Positions 37,801 to 44,176 of a stretch of DNA of 64,000 nt are shown one piece after another. The position numbers were made by a program, and so were the translations under genes. The DNA comes from an uncultured Eubacteriales bacterium (lineage in GTDB: Bacteria; Bacillota; Clostridia; Christensenellales; CAG-917), in NCBI GenBank assembly GCA_900548005.1, contig URIZ01000005.1, positions 18,676 through 82,675 on the forward strand. The letters are read 5' to 3'. The notes below the pieces were generated by a model. It was given only the letters and a program-made list of their open reading frames with translations. It ran no database searches and was not told where the DNA came from. Every line of letters starts with the position of its first letter. The stretch's first letter is position 1.

Positions 37801-40800
37801 ATTCTATATTCAAATCAACACCGTTGACGTGGACAACGCAAAAGAGTCCGCAAAACTCGCAAAGAACGTTGCGGTGTATTATCGCTCGATTGCAATGGGC
37901 AGCGCGCTCACCTACAACGGTTACAACCGCTATGCGCCCATAAGCCTGCAAAAGGACATCAAATCCGAGCCTAGTATAACGGACGGCAAAGTTGATCTTG
38001 ACAAGAAGAACACCTATGCCTACACAACCGAGCTTGTCGAGCCACAAACGGTGGCAAAGACGGTGGGGACGTACAAGTCCAACGTGTTTGTATACTACTA
38101 TGACGACACGGGCACTGCATACAACGTGGGCGGCATCAACCAAGGCGCATGGAAGATCAAACAGCGCACACTTACGTTCAACGCAACGAGTGTAAACAAT
38201 AAGGTTTACGGTGATAAAGATATCGAAAGCAAGGTGACCATTCAAAACGTTGCGCCAAACGACAGGGATGCCATTACATTTGTTCTTAGCATAAAGGGCG
38301 TTGATACTCCGATTACGATAAGCGACCTGAAAGCAGGCAAGAGTTATTTGGCAAAGGACTATCAGGGTATTGAAATCACGCTTGTTACGGCATCGCAAGA
38401 CGGCGCGCTCAGTGGCGCGGATGCAAACTTCATTGCCGAAACGATTACGGACAAATCAACATATAAGATTGAGTTCAACATCAAGTTTACAAATGCGAAG
38501 AAGTACGAAATATCCACTTCGCTTGCGGATGGTTTGTCAAAGACCAACTATGTGATGAGCAACTCTAATCAGAATGTCGAAGTCAAGAAGAGAGGGATAG
38601 ATGTCAAGATAGATTCCGACAACAAATCTGCGTTCTTTGACGGAAAGTACACTCACGGCACGACATGGACATTCTCTAACATCGCAGACGAGGCATTCGG
38701 AGATACGTGGCAGAGCGTTCTCAAAGCGTTCAGTCCGTTGTTTGTTGCGGATATAGAGAAAGAAGGCGGCGGATACAATCCCTATACATCAGACTTAGTG
38801 GGTAAAAACTCTTTGACGTACAATAAAGTGACGCTGCAATATGACGGTCTCAGCACGGGAAGAATCACGTTTACAGGAGCAGGAGACGTCGGCAACTATT
38901 ATCTCAGATTCAGTGATTATGGACAAAATGATGTAAACAACACGTCAAACTACTACATCAAACTGACCGACGGCGAATCGGAGAGTTATGCGGTGAGCAA
39001 GAATATGCTCAACATCACCTGGTCAAGAACGAACAATGGCACGCACGTTTATGACAAGTCCACGATAGGAACTATTACGGCAAGCGTTGTTGCTGATCAC
39101 GGAATCGAAAACTTAAAGTCTTTTGTCGAAACCTATTTCACGAGAGAATGGGGCAGAACGAAAGGCGAGACCGACATCATCGTTACGTCAAGCAACAACA
39201 CGACGGCAACCATAACGTTCAAGACGTTGGTCAATGCGGGCACATACACCGCAAAACTGACAGTAAACAAACAAACGCATCAAGACAAGATAAACTGCTC
39301 GTATACGTTCAAGAACGGTACAACGTTCAGCTATGAGATTGAGAAACGAACGCTCTTAGTCTCGTTTGATTATGCAGGAGAGAAAGGAAACAAGGCGACA
39401 GGTTATATTTACACCACACGACATCAAGGTTTGAACGGTATAAAGGTCGACAATTTGATAACGGGACAAAATGGCGATACTGTTGGTATCAGTATTGTAG
39501 TAGCAGGAGAAAATGTTGTATATCAGTATAATACACAATCACAAGATGTAAGTTATTCCGGAACTGGGGTAAAAACAGTTTCTAATATTAGCACCATAGA
39601 TGTTGGAAAATACCATGTTACGGCAACTTTGTCTTCAAACGCAAACTATCAACTTTCTCCAACTACTGATTCGTGGGAGATTAAGAAGTATAGTATTAGT
39701 TTGAGTGGACTTACGAGTAGTAGTAAAATATATGACGGTATTCCGTTTAAACCAACTGTTTATATAAATAACAATGCAACTACAAACGGCGAAGTGCCTT
39801 ATGAAGACGACCTTATCACCGTAAACTATAAGGCAACATCCGATAAGTTCGGCAATGGTTTTGTGAATAAGGGTGAATATACTGTAAGTATAGGAAAGGG
39901 AGATATCACTGCAAAACGCAAAAACACTGGTTCAGATACCACTTTGAACTATGATGTTACGGCAAATCAATCCGCTCAGTTTATAATCACCGCGCGCCCG
40001 ATAACTGTAAAGTGGAATCCGACTCCGACACAAGCGTTTATATACAACGGACAGATGCAGGGAATTACGCTTGCAAGTGCGGAAGGCGGCGGACAAGTCA
40101 AACTCAAGAGTTGTGACGTGTCTTCGGCGCAAATCACAGGCTATGCCGGCAAGGACGTCATACATTTGACGCTTGGCGGCGGAAAAGTACATGTCAATGA
40201 CACTCCGTTCGTGATGACGGCAGCTATAACCGGAGTGACCGGTACAAACTCTGACGATAGCAATTCCGTTGCCGAAAACTACGAACTTATTGTGGATACG
40301 GCAGAGAATGACGGAACGTACAATATCGTTGCGGCAAGTCTGAGTTTGAAATACACATCGGGTGGCGTAAGCAAAGAATATGATGCAACGGTGTCGGCGA
40401 ATGTTTCAGCTCTCAAGTTCGAAGTTGTCAGCAATACATCGGCGAAATTGGAGCAAAGCAGTTTCACGATAACAGGAGTGTATCTTGACAAGCACGTTGG
40501 CAATAAAAAGACCGTGAAAGTGACCGTGAAATGCAACGACACGAGCGGCGACTTTGCATACGTTGGAGCAGATAAGTTTGAGATTGCAGAGGTCGGCTCA
40601 ATCACGCCGAAAGAGCTTAATGTCAAGCTGGACAAGTTGCGTAGCGGCAAGGCAACGAGAGTGTACAACTACGACAACACAACGTATGGCGGAGCGGGTG
40701 CAACGTATGCAAGCGGAACAAGCGCACGCAGCGTTGTTTATCGCTCGGGCGAAGGTTTTGTCGTGGACGGTTTCCCGACGGCAGAACAGAACGGAACTGT

Positions 40801-43054
40801 GACGATAAGCGCGAATTATCAAGAAGTTGACAGAAAAAACAGAGCGATGTTCGACTCGTACGTCAACTTTGTGTACGGCGATGATGCAAACGGTTATCAA
40901 AAGGGCACTGTCGCAAATAAACTGTTCAAGACGCTCGTGTTCTCGATAAGCGGTGCTTGCGCACAAAACTACACCTTTAAGGTGACAAACGGCACCGATG
41001 CGTACAGTGGCACCGTGGGCAATGCAGATCAATCCGTCACGGTGTACGACTCTCGTGACGAGCAAAACAAGGATAAACGTCCATCGGGTGCAGGCACTAT
41101 CTACATCGAGATTACTGTCAAGTCGTTCAAGGTGGAATACACCAACACGTCGCAGAGCTATGCAAACTCCGACAACACCTACAACACCGATTGGAAACCG
41201 GTTGAAGCCATCAAGACTCCTGATGGAACAACGGTCACGGTGCTCAACGGTTGGATGATGGATGAAAGCGGCAATCCGAAGACGTACAACAAGTATACGG
41301 TCATTCGCGGTCGCATGGGCAGCACGCAATTGTCCGCTCAAGTGTCGGGCGAGAAGGGCATGGAGCACAACTACAACATGAGCAACCAGCCCATACTCAC
41401 CATCGGCTATTTCGTGGACACGACCGATTTTGAAGTCGGCTCGATTGCAAGCCTTATGATCGCATCGTACTATTGGTATGCGTCGCAGCACGCCGATTCG
41501 ACTGACTTTACGCCCATCGTTTCGGCACGCTCGGAGTGGGTGTCTATCGTGACCAACGATGTGTACGGCACGGGCGCGTTCGGCGAAAGCAACAAACCCG
41601 CAGACGCCGAAAACTGCAAGAGTTGGGATGAATACTTTGCGTATATCGAAGATACCAAAAAAGTGACCGTGTTCTTGAACGAATACGAGAACAATTCCTG
41701 GGGTTACTACGTGGTAGAGCAAGACACCACTCACAAGCCCGCATACACGTCATATAGGCAAACGGCGGACTTCACGGGCATCGTGAAACAGGCGGATATA
41801 GAGATTCTCAACAACTTCTTCACAACGTACACGTATGGCGAAGACGGCACTGAAACCGCAACGCAACAAACGTGGGGCAATGGCGGCAAGTATATCACCA
41901 ACTTCCTTAAACCGAGCGTCGGCAACGTGCTGACGGCTCTCGGAAGTGTGTTTGTGTCAATGGGTGACGGATTCGGCGGCAAGTACAACGGCAACGGCTA
42001 TGTCATCGAATATCTCAATATCTACGGCTTTGGCGGCACAGAGCAAAACGTCGGAATGTTTGACAAGATCGGCAACGGCTCGGTGAGCGGCTTGCATCTT
42101 AGAAACGTCACAATCAGCGCAAACGGCGGCAACGTGGGCGGCATCGCAGGCGAGATTCTTGCAGACAAAGCAAGCAGCGACGTGACCAACGTGTCCTTCC
42201 ACGGCTCTATCACCGTAAGCGGCAGCGGCAACGTCGGCGGACTTTTCGGCAAGAGCGCAAGAAATATCGATAAAGCGATTGTTCTCGGCTCTATCACTGC
42301 AAACGGCGGCAGTGTAGCAGGCGTTGTGGGCGTTGTGGGCGTTGTGGGCAGTTTGCCGGGTACGCTTTCAAAGGTTGTGTCGCTCATGCAAGTGGATGCA
42401 TTCGGCACTGTCGCACCTATCGCAAACGGCGGAACGGTCAACAGCTCGACATATCTTGCCAATGCGGTTTGGAGCAAGGACGGCAACGGAAAAATCGCCT
42501 ATGCAGGCGGCAACGGCACGGCAAAGTCTTATGCGGAATTGATGGGCGGTTCGACAAGCGGATACGGCAAAGACAACAAGTATTATTACGCAGGCGAAAC
42601 TCCCAACACAAAGGGCGATTATGACGTGATAGACGATGTGCTGCTCTCAAAACTTGATGTGGATAACAACTCAAATCCGCGCCAAAGCATGAGACTTAGA
42701 GATATCGTTGACGTGTATTTGCTCATGTATTCGCTCTCCGAAACAACGGCAAGCGGCGGTGATATCAACGGCGCAAGAACGTATACGATAAGCACAAAAA
42801 GCTGGCTTGTGGGTGAAAAACACGGCACAAGCAAGGCTGATGCAATCGTGATTGCAAACAAGCAAAACATTGCGCTTTTAAGACAACTTCGCTTTGCAAC
42901 GTTTGTTTTGATGGTTGATTTGACAAGTTACGAAGCGCAATCGTTTGGCGGCGCGTTCTACGGAACAATCTATCAAAACGGATATTCTAACCCGTCGGAA
43001 TGGTTGAGTGGCTCGTTTGCGGACGTAACAAAAGCAACGATTGTGAACGAATAA
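22811..43054 (+). CDS. Giant secreted GLUG/MBG-repeat surface protein
   Basis: A single intact frame of 6747 codons (about 700 kDa). The ATG at 22811 has GGAG 9 nt upstream and starts an extended signal peptide (residues 1-42, KIVTSITLLAMLFVLVLAGTLSGAFG). In order: an N-terminal beta-sandwich-like region (60-265), one InlB B-repeat-like domain (about 266-357, Y-V-D-Y-D... FDHWNTKAD ... LYAQW), an Ig-like segment, five blocks of GLUG repeats (xVGGIVGYxxG) separated by linkers, and two groups of MBG-like beta domains (about 1414-1987 and 5118-6107). There is no LPxTG motif, transmembrane anchor or S-layer domain at the C-terminus. GLUG arrays are expected to fold as long beta-helices. Function is not known; adhesion, self-association or matrix building are inferences. 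Base usage changes in patches along the gene. Confidence 0.9.
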   Translation: MKNTRTKQTPIQRAMKIVTSITLLAMLFVLVLAGTLSGAFGVEENLVQNGKIEGNVASAADVRPFQTIDLSGTFKNTTDTSININPDVAKRGGLYTTKENHLTNSKWETGNATTGGKWYIADNTNHSGSDYVCAWFVFDLGADYASRVYGDLNISLIGTYTNWNGGGVFAIESGNNLIELPTTTSDGDSTWYSRVRDGNFGVGAKYTKTDELKPKNDKKTEFPISLTHTVSGRYVRIHYATYDPSWNYNEHRLDNVKVTLSRTLAYYVDYDKNSTTATGTVVKSDKLEYFVNNTISNDVYIGNKYYFDHWNTKADNTGVNMAVGAATGTDTNSGFGKVVKGNLQAGITTTTLYAQWNSISFVFNRQTYSVYNGEVLQVLQGHSDYLSSTVSSNYTSTITYKTLSGTSLSSAPTTVGNYIATITVSKGSQTRGTVDLPFAVIEGDFGKLPSGTSGKWGSETNPYVISTTIHLENLSGIVNGAQIALNTIVGSDGGAVTADDVVATDNTYANCYFVVAANITVSSFARIANDSSHYFKGNFNGQNHIIGGLNCGLFGYVSGGGTFKDLTLQGSVTSNTSDYYGGLIGYATNITVSGVTNEMVLDTSNSYVGGLIGFCQNATIENCHNKANVSGIGNVGGIVGFTGDTKKVGFGSYITNCTNSGNIFATGNYVGGIVGWARDTYFTDVVNSGDIKTSGEIVGGISSRVCGGSVTNAQNSGNIEGTNNVGGITGHLSWATITNVSNSGKIIGNDYVGGLVGKGESNEAIDFLVKGTLSNTGCVGGINYVGGIAGYLENTTDKNVSIEWDATVNIANCTFGDSSGDGVRGTSYLGGAIGFLGENITISGSISVSGCDIDNENGGNYLVGGAIGYNAGTVSANISVTARVISRLYGKVNNISGAFAGGIVGYNAGTLSGELNRTSGDVLSVAFNDYVGGLVGYNSGAITGKMTHTSTNAMYENATVYGATKVGGLVGYTSSALNISNAQNTGNIVGSVSVGGLVGYADAKCTINASTNTGSVSGTNNVGGLVGYAKGIDLSGVSNSATINGYTNVGGLVGNIEGGAAITTSGNSGAVNGYKHLGGFVGYAKSSGNAFSIEGTSTAPLVNGGNVTSTIPSGSSSANNDGGVAGFVGYLDGDSNITISHCINNGVISGKQFNGIAGILGYVKHGANLIYINNCKNTASIEGGINTGGIGGRLSTNSSAVNSMVISHCYNSGEILTQDYSTGSTGNSGTTGGICGYFNATSTTAAERTAVISYCYNVGNVKIIKSTSGQAFAQNDSNKGFIGGIVGNAKSDASNPDTNGKVAIEYCYVDLTSGHSIVRYGTDMTTYINGTNLATVSATSYVIKKGTSITAGNSGSYLLYNEYATTFDYPLVDGTQTTWENILTQNINGFRLTTNVADGYYYASLKGVGGELLTPDNLEVAGTSPYTVNAKYYVDNANGNIFVGTTEIVVNQKTETYKAAPLTIDNPSLPSGYDFKINYFDTADYSGTSTESKTNAGTYYTETLVKIGDKVVGRLKDSTKGILTINKKALSMTWTPSALASPYTYNAQHQGITNVTISGFEGTESLAQQLTNTVFELNVTNLDGKTVCTITKNANENLFEIANSINVGLYGIKVELVNATNYTLTTETREWEIIQRELTFGNSWTDGKFANQIDRTTGDYKFIYNGNLQGLGGVNIYGSGTVNVSSLFNIEGEKAHKNAGTYTCIYTLKDTHNYTIAGHTNGIVEYKWTIAKNRLTVANVWSCDNVGDNPYGFIFNGENQGVTNIIVTVQPDTQGISHDIVDSSKVYSIENILNTQANFVKNQGTYSGEVTVVDTVNYMIGTTVSYVGEVKDAYKLADLKGVTKTDTVVTYNWKINRFDVGNAFANKKAWFGAGTDMVVANQNTENVNGTEFAYYYLQANEGDTPKVVVYQNDKYIKDNFVLYVQYTTITNKVETHSLVKLAYGTDYNVADLGTAGEKHVKDVSVTASGTGNFVGDAVKYYVVADSDFGGNVNQANWGSESNPYVIEHELQLLRLSQIVNGGVAWNSINGADGLVANTGAHAANRTYEGCYFVVKADITLLQSSGGIAGFEPIGSAAYQFKAAQFAKDTNLATVSIKYSFSDTAREYVGLFGYIDGTSIVGIDVVGVGAIKGNKYVGGIVGYANGGAIEHCTFRVSATEGYQEISGAGDYVGGIVGYANGTTIVQTTDVNKYGQLMQAKVVGASYVGGIAGEWIVTNSNQINADNTTLSYANDFSVVGSGSYVGGISGRLDASKCANDLLYSAIFTNGIAVTGSDNVMDVFGTSYVGALFGAFVGNGYHDTADGAKAKSIILVNNANAVRANVIAKGGGRVIGGLVGYAEKVGILFGDNYVNESMVVKLDDVDVTIAKTGVYVDAKGNTSFVGGIVGVLGENATIESVRQTFEGVTVSVGTYSVTNKTQLNGKDFVGGIAGYIANTAGTYFGASAGETNNIIGNSIQFFNEGAVSGENFVGGIIGGIGVVRYNNPDLKIEYSVSGDTLLNGLLDTNENEKINIAYAPLESDMYTQAPFGKIVNVANVTGSGNYVGGLFGYVGSKTRLALVNKQMSDDKANLDNPYAYLKEKDTFAVYNGDSGDLKNAKDTTIQGSRYVGGFVGFLNTGSHEFGYAVNKAKIVSTANDKAYVGGFVGYMVAGTIYGGMSVAYEQATAATNAYQGKEYVGGFVGYVVSATIRNSISTGFKFSETSVNKSGIIGNGLSFTIEGSWTIYIADNVTEKSVSGNTTKGRYLVVDSRIAIADNTAPKLARMAQMVGFNNVGGIETKFNFDVNVPPMENKIYQNKQLVFYDVSGNDHVSGNTFEIFENRNNVLTMQLSMAQADSMIVTLRAVEFSNIPDCKDSNKYNSNAQQGYKKPSASDLYSADVIHSTYNSDGKVIGVWANLYFTANGKSVVVGAYQRDGQIPTADNKEDAGYIESFEPGSAESPYIINTQEEWNEFAHSVYSGKKYVTTSGARQYVRLTKDIVINANGHVGTDNNSLDFTNNGGYNFAGDFSQDNANSSFQGEFDGNGHTITVKFAMNQANRASVFPNASGAVFRNLTIAGKIQSASQANGANDVYKTAGYDVAGFVGKAFGSLEFYNCKNEAAIIGLRNVAGIVGYYNSSNASITMTACVNTGNITSLQGTYTEGGFKDRYSYNDNIGESGVGVNNVGFTFGTGGIIGAYTGSITIESCRNTGEIIGGHNVGGIIGLHDGVSGNIATLTIKNCANTGHVLVNSGYWGADEGGLNGSKTEGVRQGIFGYAGGIVGLTGRYSILKMYASYNTGEVVAYSNIAGGLVGAVGPLYQPKGEKNKVLTGGRSSIVYCYNTGEVKVGGTFPKYTQTYDLFGREFYGGSIGGGFVGIVGDIQISQSYNAGNVWQFGIIAYGGSWQVRAGGIVGQSQPTQGGYVLFDNLYNVGTIYVRSIDDWISGTNWHLYSDARYGSAISPYCDTEKDADRIYATQCYSINNCVSSHIPQYIEATVKNNNYSYYKGFKNESSISWINSEGYDEYYRNAGVIFGWGSSKPKLVQTGLVYDTYDSLTGAMSDNGSALYMTGDNFAFSQSTSALTEDFTAINATYNSTLPIIDSPKNDGTTSHTVTYKDVSGLSWTAYPDSWLYVYGCLPQLSLFALDTQNGLSMRSVGYGKDIYGEFNKEPIDAGKKEYPYIIKDGIDLLGMQALVDSGYTFDGKYIEFANATNNLDKTITRVINMPTSSLRQDVGTTNDFMSSSTIGGNYEQKGKSYHLYTFGALCNQARNKNATFVGTDFSNWKDSNHFYSQSDGKLIGGATFATVNFLPIGRYGTDKVFKGSISGKQADGTNTEVANLRILTSGTDHAFAGLFARAESAEISYITVSGDMRAYATNADGHSAVGGIVADSSGDTIIDHCNAGSGSGSAARELKVFAYGKKSVYEYNNVKDLHTYAGGIVGVATTSFYKNKAHVYKSGTASIIRNCEVVNATVMSVKNNIGGIVGYVDGQAGAKGMNNKLEITGNTVTKAELTAIASDSTISDVGTKVGGILGYSDQYVAVIVSGCTVGTNSATKSVTIKGENAIGGIVGALPSNINEIKDCSVLQSTFIERGKWGVVENVKDASGDSFNGYGTAIGGIIGYAAFDTTDNTGMSVTTTISGNIVFNGNIIIAQPTNKSTGSNANNSQDGVVRNVGGVFGDMTSGASFATGANIKVNGTITVADTINEVRNIGGVAGRTKDVAFSGIFEVGVNIVVPKAYNVGGFIGSNSGIVNVLSDNTTIRIGAHLSGAHDVGGFVGNNRSGAILMLGANIYRSTRYEDPLSINVLDSAQISALNDNVGGIVGGNDDGATLTIVKGDIQNAGHIGVRKNADGSDTVSDAVGGIVGSNKGTLATGGGIGAYKALTINNSGTVIGRNYVGGVFGLLHGGSVAGTFTNIGDVTGEYFVGGSIGYVSYAATITALGNEDTKFENGAIAGYTASGDALTAGDTAAQGVGTVKGKAYVGGSIGIMLGKIVGNANAKVVFTSSGIVDASDVAGYLGGSIGVIAGQVDYAQFISTGELTGINAITAVGGSVGFIGAPTPLLTSSNCNEEYAIDLGGALFNRVHIKNSHFESNGASLVLTGTRVNEAKYNGNVQRQDYEWGGVGGAIGIIAGVANGFDGGVNWANNTYYAQGSVTAPGVYNVGGIVGFIRANNITINNMLAYDIDVTGGSNVGGIIGFTEGEKTVIANAFAISTSDSTGKYTAEYTTPDGTKVAGLAGGIIGKAADDTDASTSYWVKGYKNADLAGTNVNDLKNTLGRYTAITETIGQTTIIFTKELIGGTDVAEPVYPTPYEYLSAYYGENDKHTVNGKTLTIADTFEYDETTQVTTYKPWDWYFTEYYKNVSTDSTVVKTQDGTWVYAKNTWAQYSTGTSQTGWYFVYANDAAGDEGNVGTVNAKHTATSSTQGGYTIVDRDFWKRIANAYTASEKEKGLNDPSNANYKLNSDIVLNADVYGNKAPLVNNLYATATAATKSGYYLYIASSGESRPTAKSDGDKFYIQINTVDVDNAKESAKLAKNVAVYYRSIAMGSALTYNGYNRYAPISLQKDIKSEPSITDGKVDLDKKNTYAYTTELVEPQTVAKTVGTYKSNVFVYYYDDTGTAYNVGGINQGAWKIKQRTLTFNATSVNNKVYGDKDIESKVTIQNVAPNDRDAITFVLSIKGVDTPITISDLKAGKSYLAKDYQGIEITLVTASQDGALSGADANFIAETITDKSTYKIEFNIKFTNAKKYEISTSLADGLSKTNYVMSNSNQNVEVKKRGIDVKIDSDNKSAFFDGKYTHGTTWTFSNIADEAFGDTWQSVLKAFSPLFVADIEKEGGGYNPYTSDLVGKNSLTYNKVTLQYDGLSTGRITFTGAGDVGNYYLRFSDYGQNDVNNTSNYYIKLTDGESESYAVSKNMLNITWSRTNNGTHVYDKSTIGTITASVVADHGIENLKSFVETYFTREWGRTKGETDIIVTSSNNTTATITFKTLVNAGTYTAKLTVNKQTHQDKINCSYTFKNGTTFSYEIEKRTLLVSFDYAGEKGNKATGYIYTTRHQGLNGIKVDNLITGQNGDTVGISIVVAGENVVYQYNTQSQDVSYSGTGVKTVSNISTIDVGKYHVTATLSSNANYQLSPTTDSWEIKKYSISLSGLTSSSKIYDGIPFKPTVYINNNATTNGEVPYEDDLITVNYKATSDKFGNGFVNKGEYTVSIGKGDITAKRKNTGSDTTLNYDVTANQSAQFIITARPITVKWNPTPTQAFIYNGQMQGITLASAEGGGQVKLKSCDVSSAQITGYAGKDVIHLTLGGGKVHVNDTPFVMTAAITGVTGTNSDDSNSVAENYELIVDTAENDGTYNIVAASLSLKYTSGGVSKEYDATVSANVSALKFEVVSNTSAKLEQSSFTITGVYLDKHVGNKKTVKVTVKCNDTSGDFAYVGADKFEIAEVGSITPKELNVKLDKLRSGKATRVYNYDNTTYGGAGATYASGTSARSVVYRSGEGFVVDGFPTAEQNGTVTISANYQEVDRKNRAMFDSYVNFVYGDDANGYQKGTVANKLFKTLVFSISGACAQNYTFKVTNGTDAYSGTVGNADQSVTVYDSRDEQNKDKRPSGAGTIYIEITVKSFKVEYTNTSQSYANSDNTYNTDWKPVEAIKTPDGTTVTVLNGWMMDESGNPKTYNKYTVIRGRMGSTQLSAQVSGEKGMEHNYNMSNQPILTIGYFVDTTDFEVGSIASLMIASYYWYASQHADSTDFTPIVSARSEWVSIVTNDVYGTGAFGESNKPADAENCKSWDEYFAYIEDTKKVTVFLNEYENNSWGYYVVEQDTTHKPAYTSYRQTADFTGIVKQADIEILNNFFTTYTYGEDGTETATQQTWGNGGKYITNFLKPSVGNVLTALGSVFVSMGDGFGGKYNGNGYVIEYLNIYGFGGTEQNVGMFDKIGNGSVSGLHLRNVTISANGGNVGGIAGEILADKASSDVTNVSFHGSITVSGSGNVGGLFGKSARNIDKAIVLGSITANGGSVAGVVGVVGVVGSLPGTLSKVVSLMQVDAFGTVAPIANGGTVNSSTYLANAVWSKDGNGKIAYAGGNGTAKSYAELMGGSTSGYGKDNKYYYAGETPNTKGDYDVIDDVLLSKLDVDNNSNPRQSMRLRDIVDVYLLMYSLSETTASGGDINGARTYTISTKSWLVGEKHGTSKADAIVIANKQNIALLRQLRFATFVLMVDLTSYEAQSFGGAFYGTIYQNGYSNPSEWLSGSFADVTKATIVNE
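24170..26800 (+). repeat. GLUG repeat block 1
   Basis: Begins with a capping segment GKWGSETNPYVI and then carries about 25 GLUG units such as YVGGLIGY, NVGGIVGF, YVGGIVGW and SVGGLVGY, spaced 20-60 residues. N/S-rich inter-repeat strands (NCTNSGNI, NAQNTGNIVG) fit a right-handed beta-helix. Confidence 0.85.
27050..28770 (+). repeat. MBG-like domain group 1
   Basis: Three to four beta-domains of about 100-130 residues, each marked by a YNxxxQG turn (YTYNAQHQGITN, FIYNGNLQGLGG, FIFNGENQGVTN) followed by N-AGTY-type strands and an EWxI or KWTI ending. The pattern resembles MBG/YDG domains of bacterial surface proteins. Confidence 0.65.
28790..31160 (+). repeat. GLUG repeat block 2
   Basis: Opens with NWGSESNPYVIEHELQLLRLSQIVNG and carries about 14 GLUG units. 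Three at 30630-30860 are nearly identical at DNA level (TACGTGGGCGGTTTTGTGGGAT), a sign of recent duplication or recombination. Confidence 0.8.
31600..33380 (+). repeat. GLUG repeat block 3
   Basis: Opens with PGSAESPYIINTQEEWNEFAHSVYSG, then GLUG units (VAGIVGYY, GGIIGAYTG, NVGGIIGLHDG, AGGIVGLTG, GGGFVGIVG). From about 32220 the DNA is visibly more A/T-rich than the block before it. Confidence 0.75.
33760..37010 (+). repeat. GLUG repeat block 4
   Basis: The longest block, opening with KKEYPYIIKDGIDLLGMQALVDSG, with about 25 GLUG units including VGGIIGYA, VGGFIGSN, VGGFVGNN, VGGIVGGN, VGGVFGLL and VGGSIGY. Ends around the GLAGGIIGKAADDTD segment. Confidence 0.8.
38160..41130 (+). repeat. 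MBG-like domain group 2
   Basis: Around eight beta-domains, recognised by YDKST/YDGIPF/YNGQMQG/YDATVSAN turns, N-AGTYTAK-type strands, VxxR(T/P) linkers (KQRTLTF, EKRTLLVSF, TARPITVKW) and W-x-I ends. A segment at 39380-40000 is distinctly A/T-rich. Confidence 0.6.
41930..42480 (+). repeat. GLUG repeat block 5 (C-terminal)
   Basis: A short block with QNVGMFDKIG, NVGGIAGEI, NVGGLFGKS and a GVVGVVGVVG stretch, near the C-terminus of the giant protein. Confidence 0.7.
42323..42349 (+). repeat. Three perfect 9-nt tandem repeats inside the giant gene
   Basis: GTTGTGGGC three times in a row, in frame, encoding VVG-VVG-VVG. Slippage would change length by three residues without breaking the frame. 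Confidence 0.85.
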
Positions 43055-43179
43055 AAAAAGAAAAATAAACAAATTGTGCGAAAAATCAAATAAAACCGCT
43101 CGCTGTATTGTATATATTTATATTATATTATAATATAACCGAATACGGCGCGCGGCGCACGCAATACAAAGGTAAGGAT

Positions 43180-44175
43180 ATGGACGCTTCTCGCAAAAGC
43201 ATTTTGAAATTGGTGTTTGGCATCGCCATCCCCATTCTCATCATGATTGTCACCATGGTTATGGTCGGCATGTCTTTTGCGTGGTTTACTGATGCGGACA
43301 AGGTGACGATCGAGTCTATCACCATGTCCACGGCAGAAGCGTACAGAATCTCGTTTGCAAGACAAAACGAGCTTTGCAACAATCTCGAATACATGGGGCA
43401 GACCGCGCTCACCAAGGACGGCTATCTCATGTCCAAGGCAAAAGCCGGCGAAAACACGCTTTTGCAAAACGACAGGGCATACTATTTTGTCAACGCGGTG
43501 TCGCTTGACACGCTCGGCAAAAAGGTGGATTTCCGCATGTCGTTTGACGGCGCAAAGATCTATCAGGTGCAAAAGGACGCAAACGGCAAGCCTATTGTAA
43601 CCCCCAAAAAGACTTATGGCGAGGCGGAAGGCAACAGCTCGATTGCCGAGATACCGTATGCATTCACTTGGTTTTTCACTCCGCGCGGCAGCAGAACAAG
43701 CGGCAATCACACAGTTGACACCGACAAAAAAGTGCATGTCGAACATCTCGATCCCAAGGACAGCGACGTTTGGTACACTCCGTACGGCAAACTCGAGTTC
43801 GAAGACGGCAAGGTGGCAAAAGTCAACGGCTCGGAAATAGGCTCAGAGTACAGTATAAAGGAAGTGGACGGCACGGATATCGTAGAGTTCCAAACGCAAG
43901 GCGCATCGCTCGGCACGGGCAGCACCGACACGTCGCAACTTTTTGATTTCTACGTGGTGTTTGCGCCCGAAAAACTGTTCTGGATGCAATATTTCGCAAA
44001 AGATTGCGACACCACCAAGGTTTCCGACTTGTACGGCGAAAACGTCAACAAGGCAACCGGTGGGCGCATCGATCAAATGTACTATGCAAGCATGGGATAT
44101 TCGGGCTGCACGTTTGAATTCTCGGCAATCATCAACGTCATCAAACTCAACGAAACAACGGATCTAAACGGATAA
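43180..44175 (+). CDS. Secreted protein with SipW/TasA-like signal peptide, 1
   Basis: A 331-residue protein with a short basic N-terminus, one hydrophobic helix (about 9-30) and then A-W-F-T-D just after it. That layout matches SipW-dependent signal peptides, as in TasA, CalY and camelysin, whose cargo forms matrix fibres. The mature part is acidic/polar with no enzyme motif. Start chosen at 43180 (AAGGTAAGG upstream); the longer ORF from 43108 reads through a TATAAT-rich promoter-like stretch. It lies 125 nt after the giant gene and is followed after 1 nt by a second gene of the same kind. The dedicated signal peptidase is not in the window. Function is inferred from the signal type only. 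Confidence 0.65.
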   Translation: MDASRKSILKLVFGIAIPILIMIVTMVMVGMSFAWFTDADKVTIESITMSTAEAYRISFARQNELCNNLEYMGQTALTKDGYLMSKAKAGENTLLQNDRAYYFVNAVSLDTLGKKVDFRMSFDGAKIYQVQKDANGKPIVTPKKTYGEAEGNSSIAEIPYAFTWFFTPRGSRTSGNHTVDTDKKVHVEHLDPKDSDVWYTPYGKLEFEDGKVAKVNGSEIGSEYSIKEVDGTDIVEFQTQGASLGTGSTDTSQLFDFYVVFAPEKLFWMQYFAKDCDTTKVSDLYGENVNKATGGRIDQMYYASMGYSGCTFEFSAIINVIKLNETTDLNG

Positions 44176-44176
44176 A

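Noticed and set aside
43054..43180. Sortase (LPxTG) anchoring of the giant protein
   Set aside because: The C-terminal residues show no LPxTG-like motif, hydrophobic helix or basic tail, and no sortase gene is in the window.
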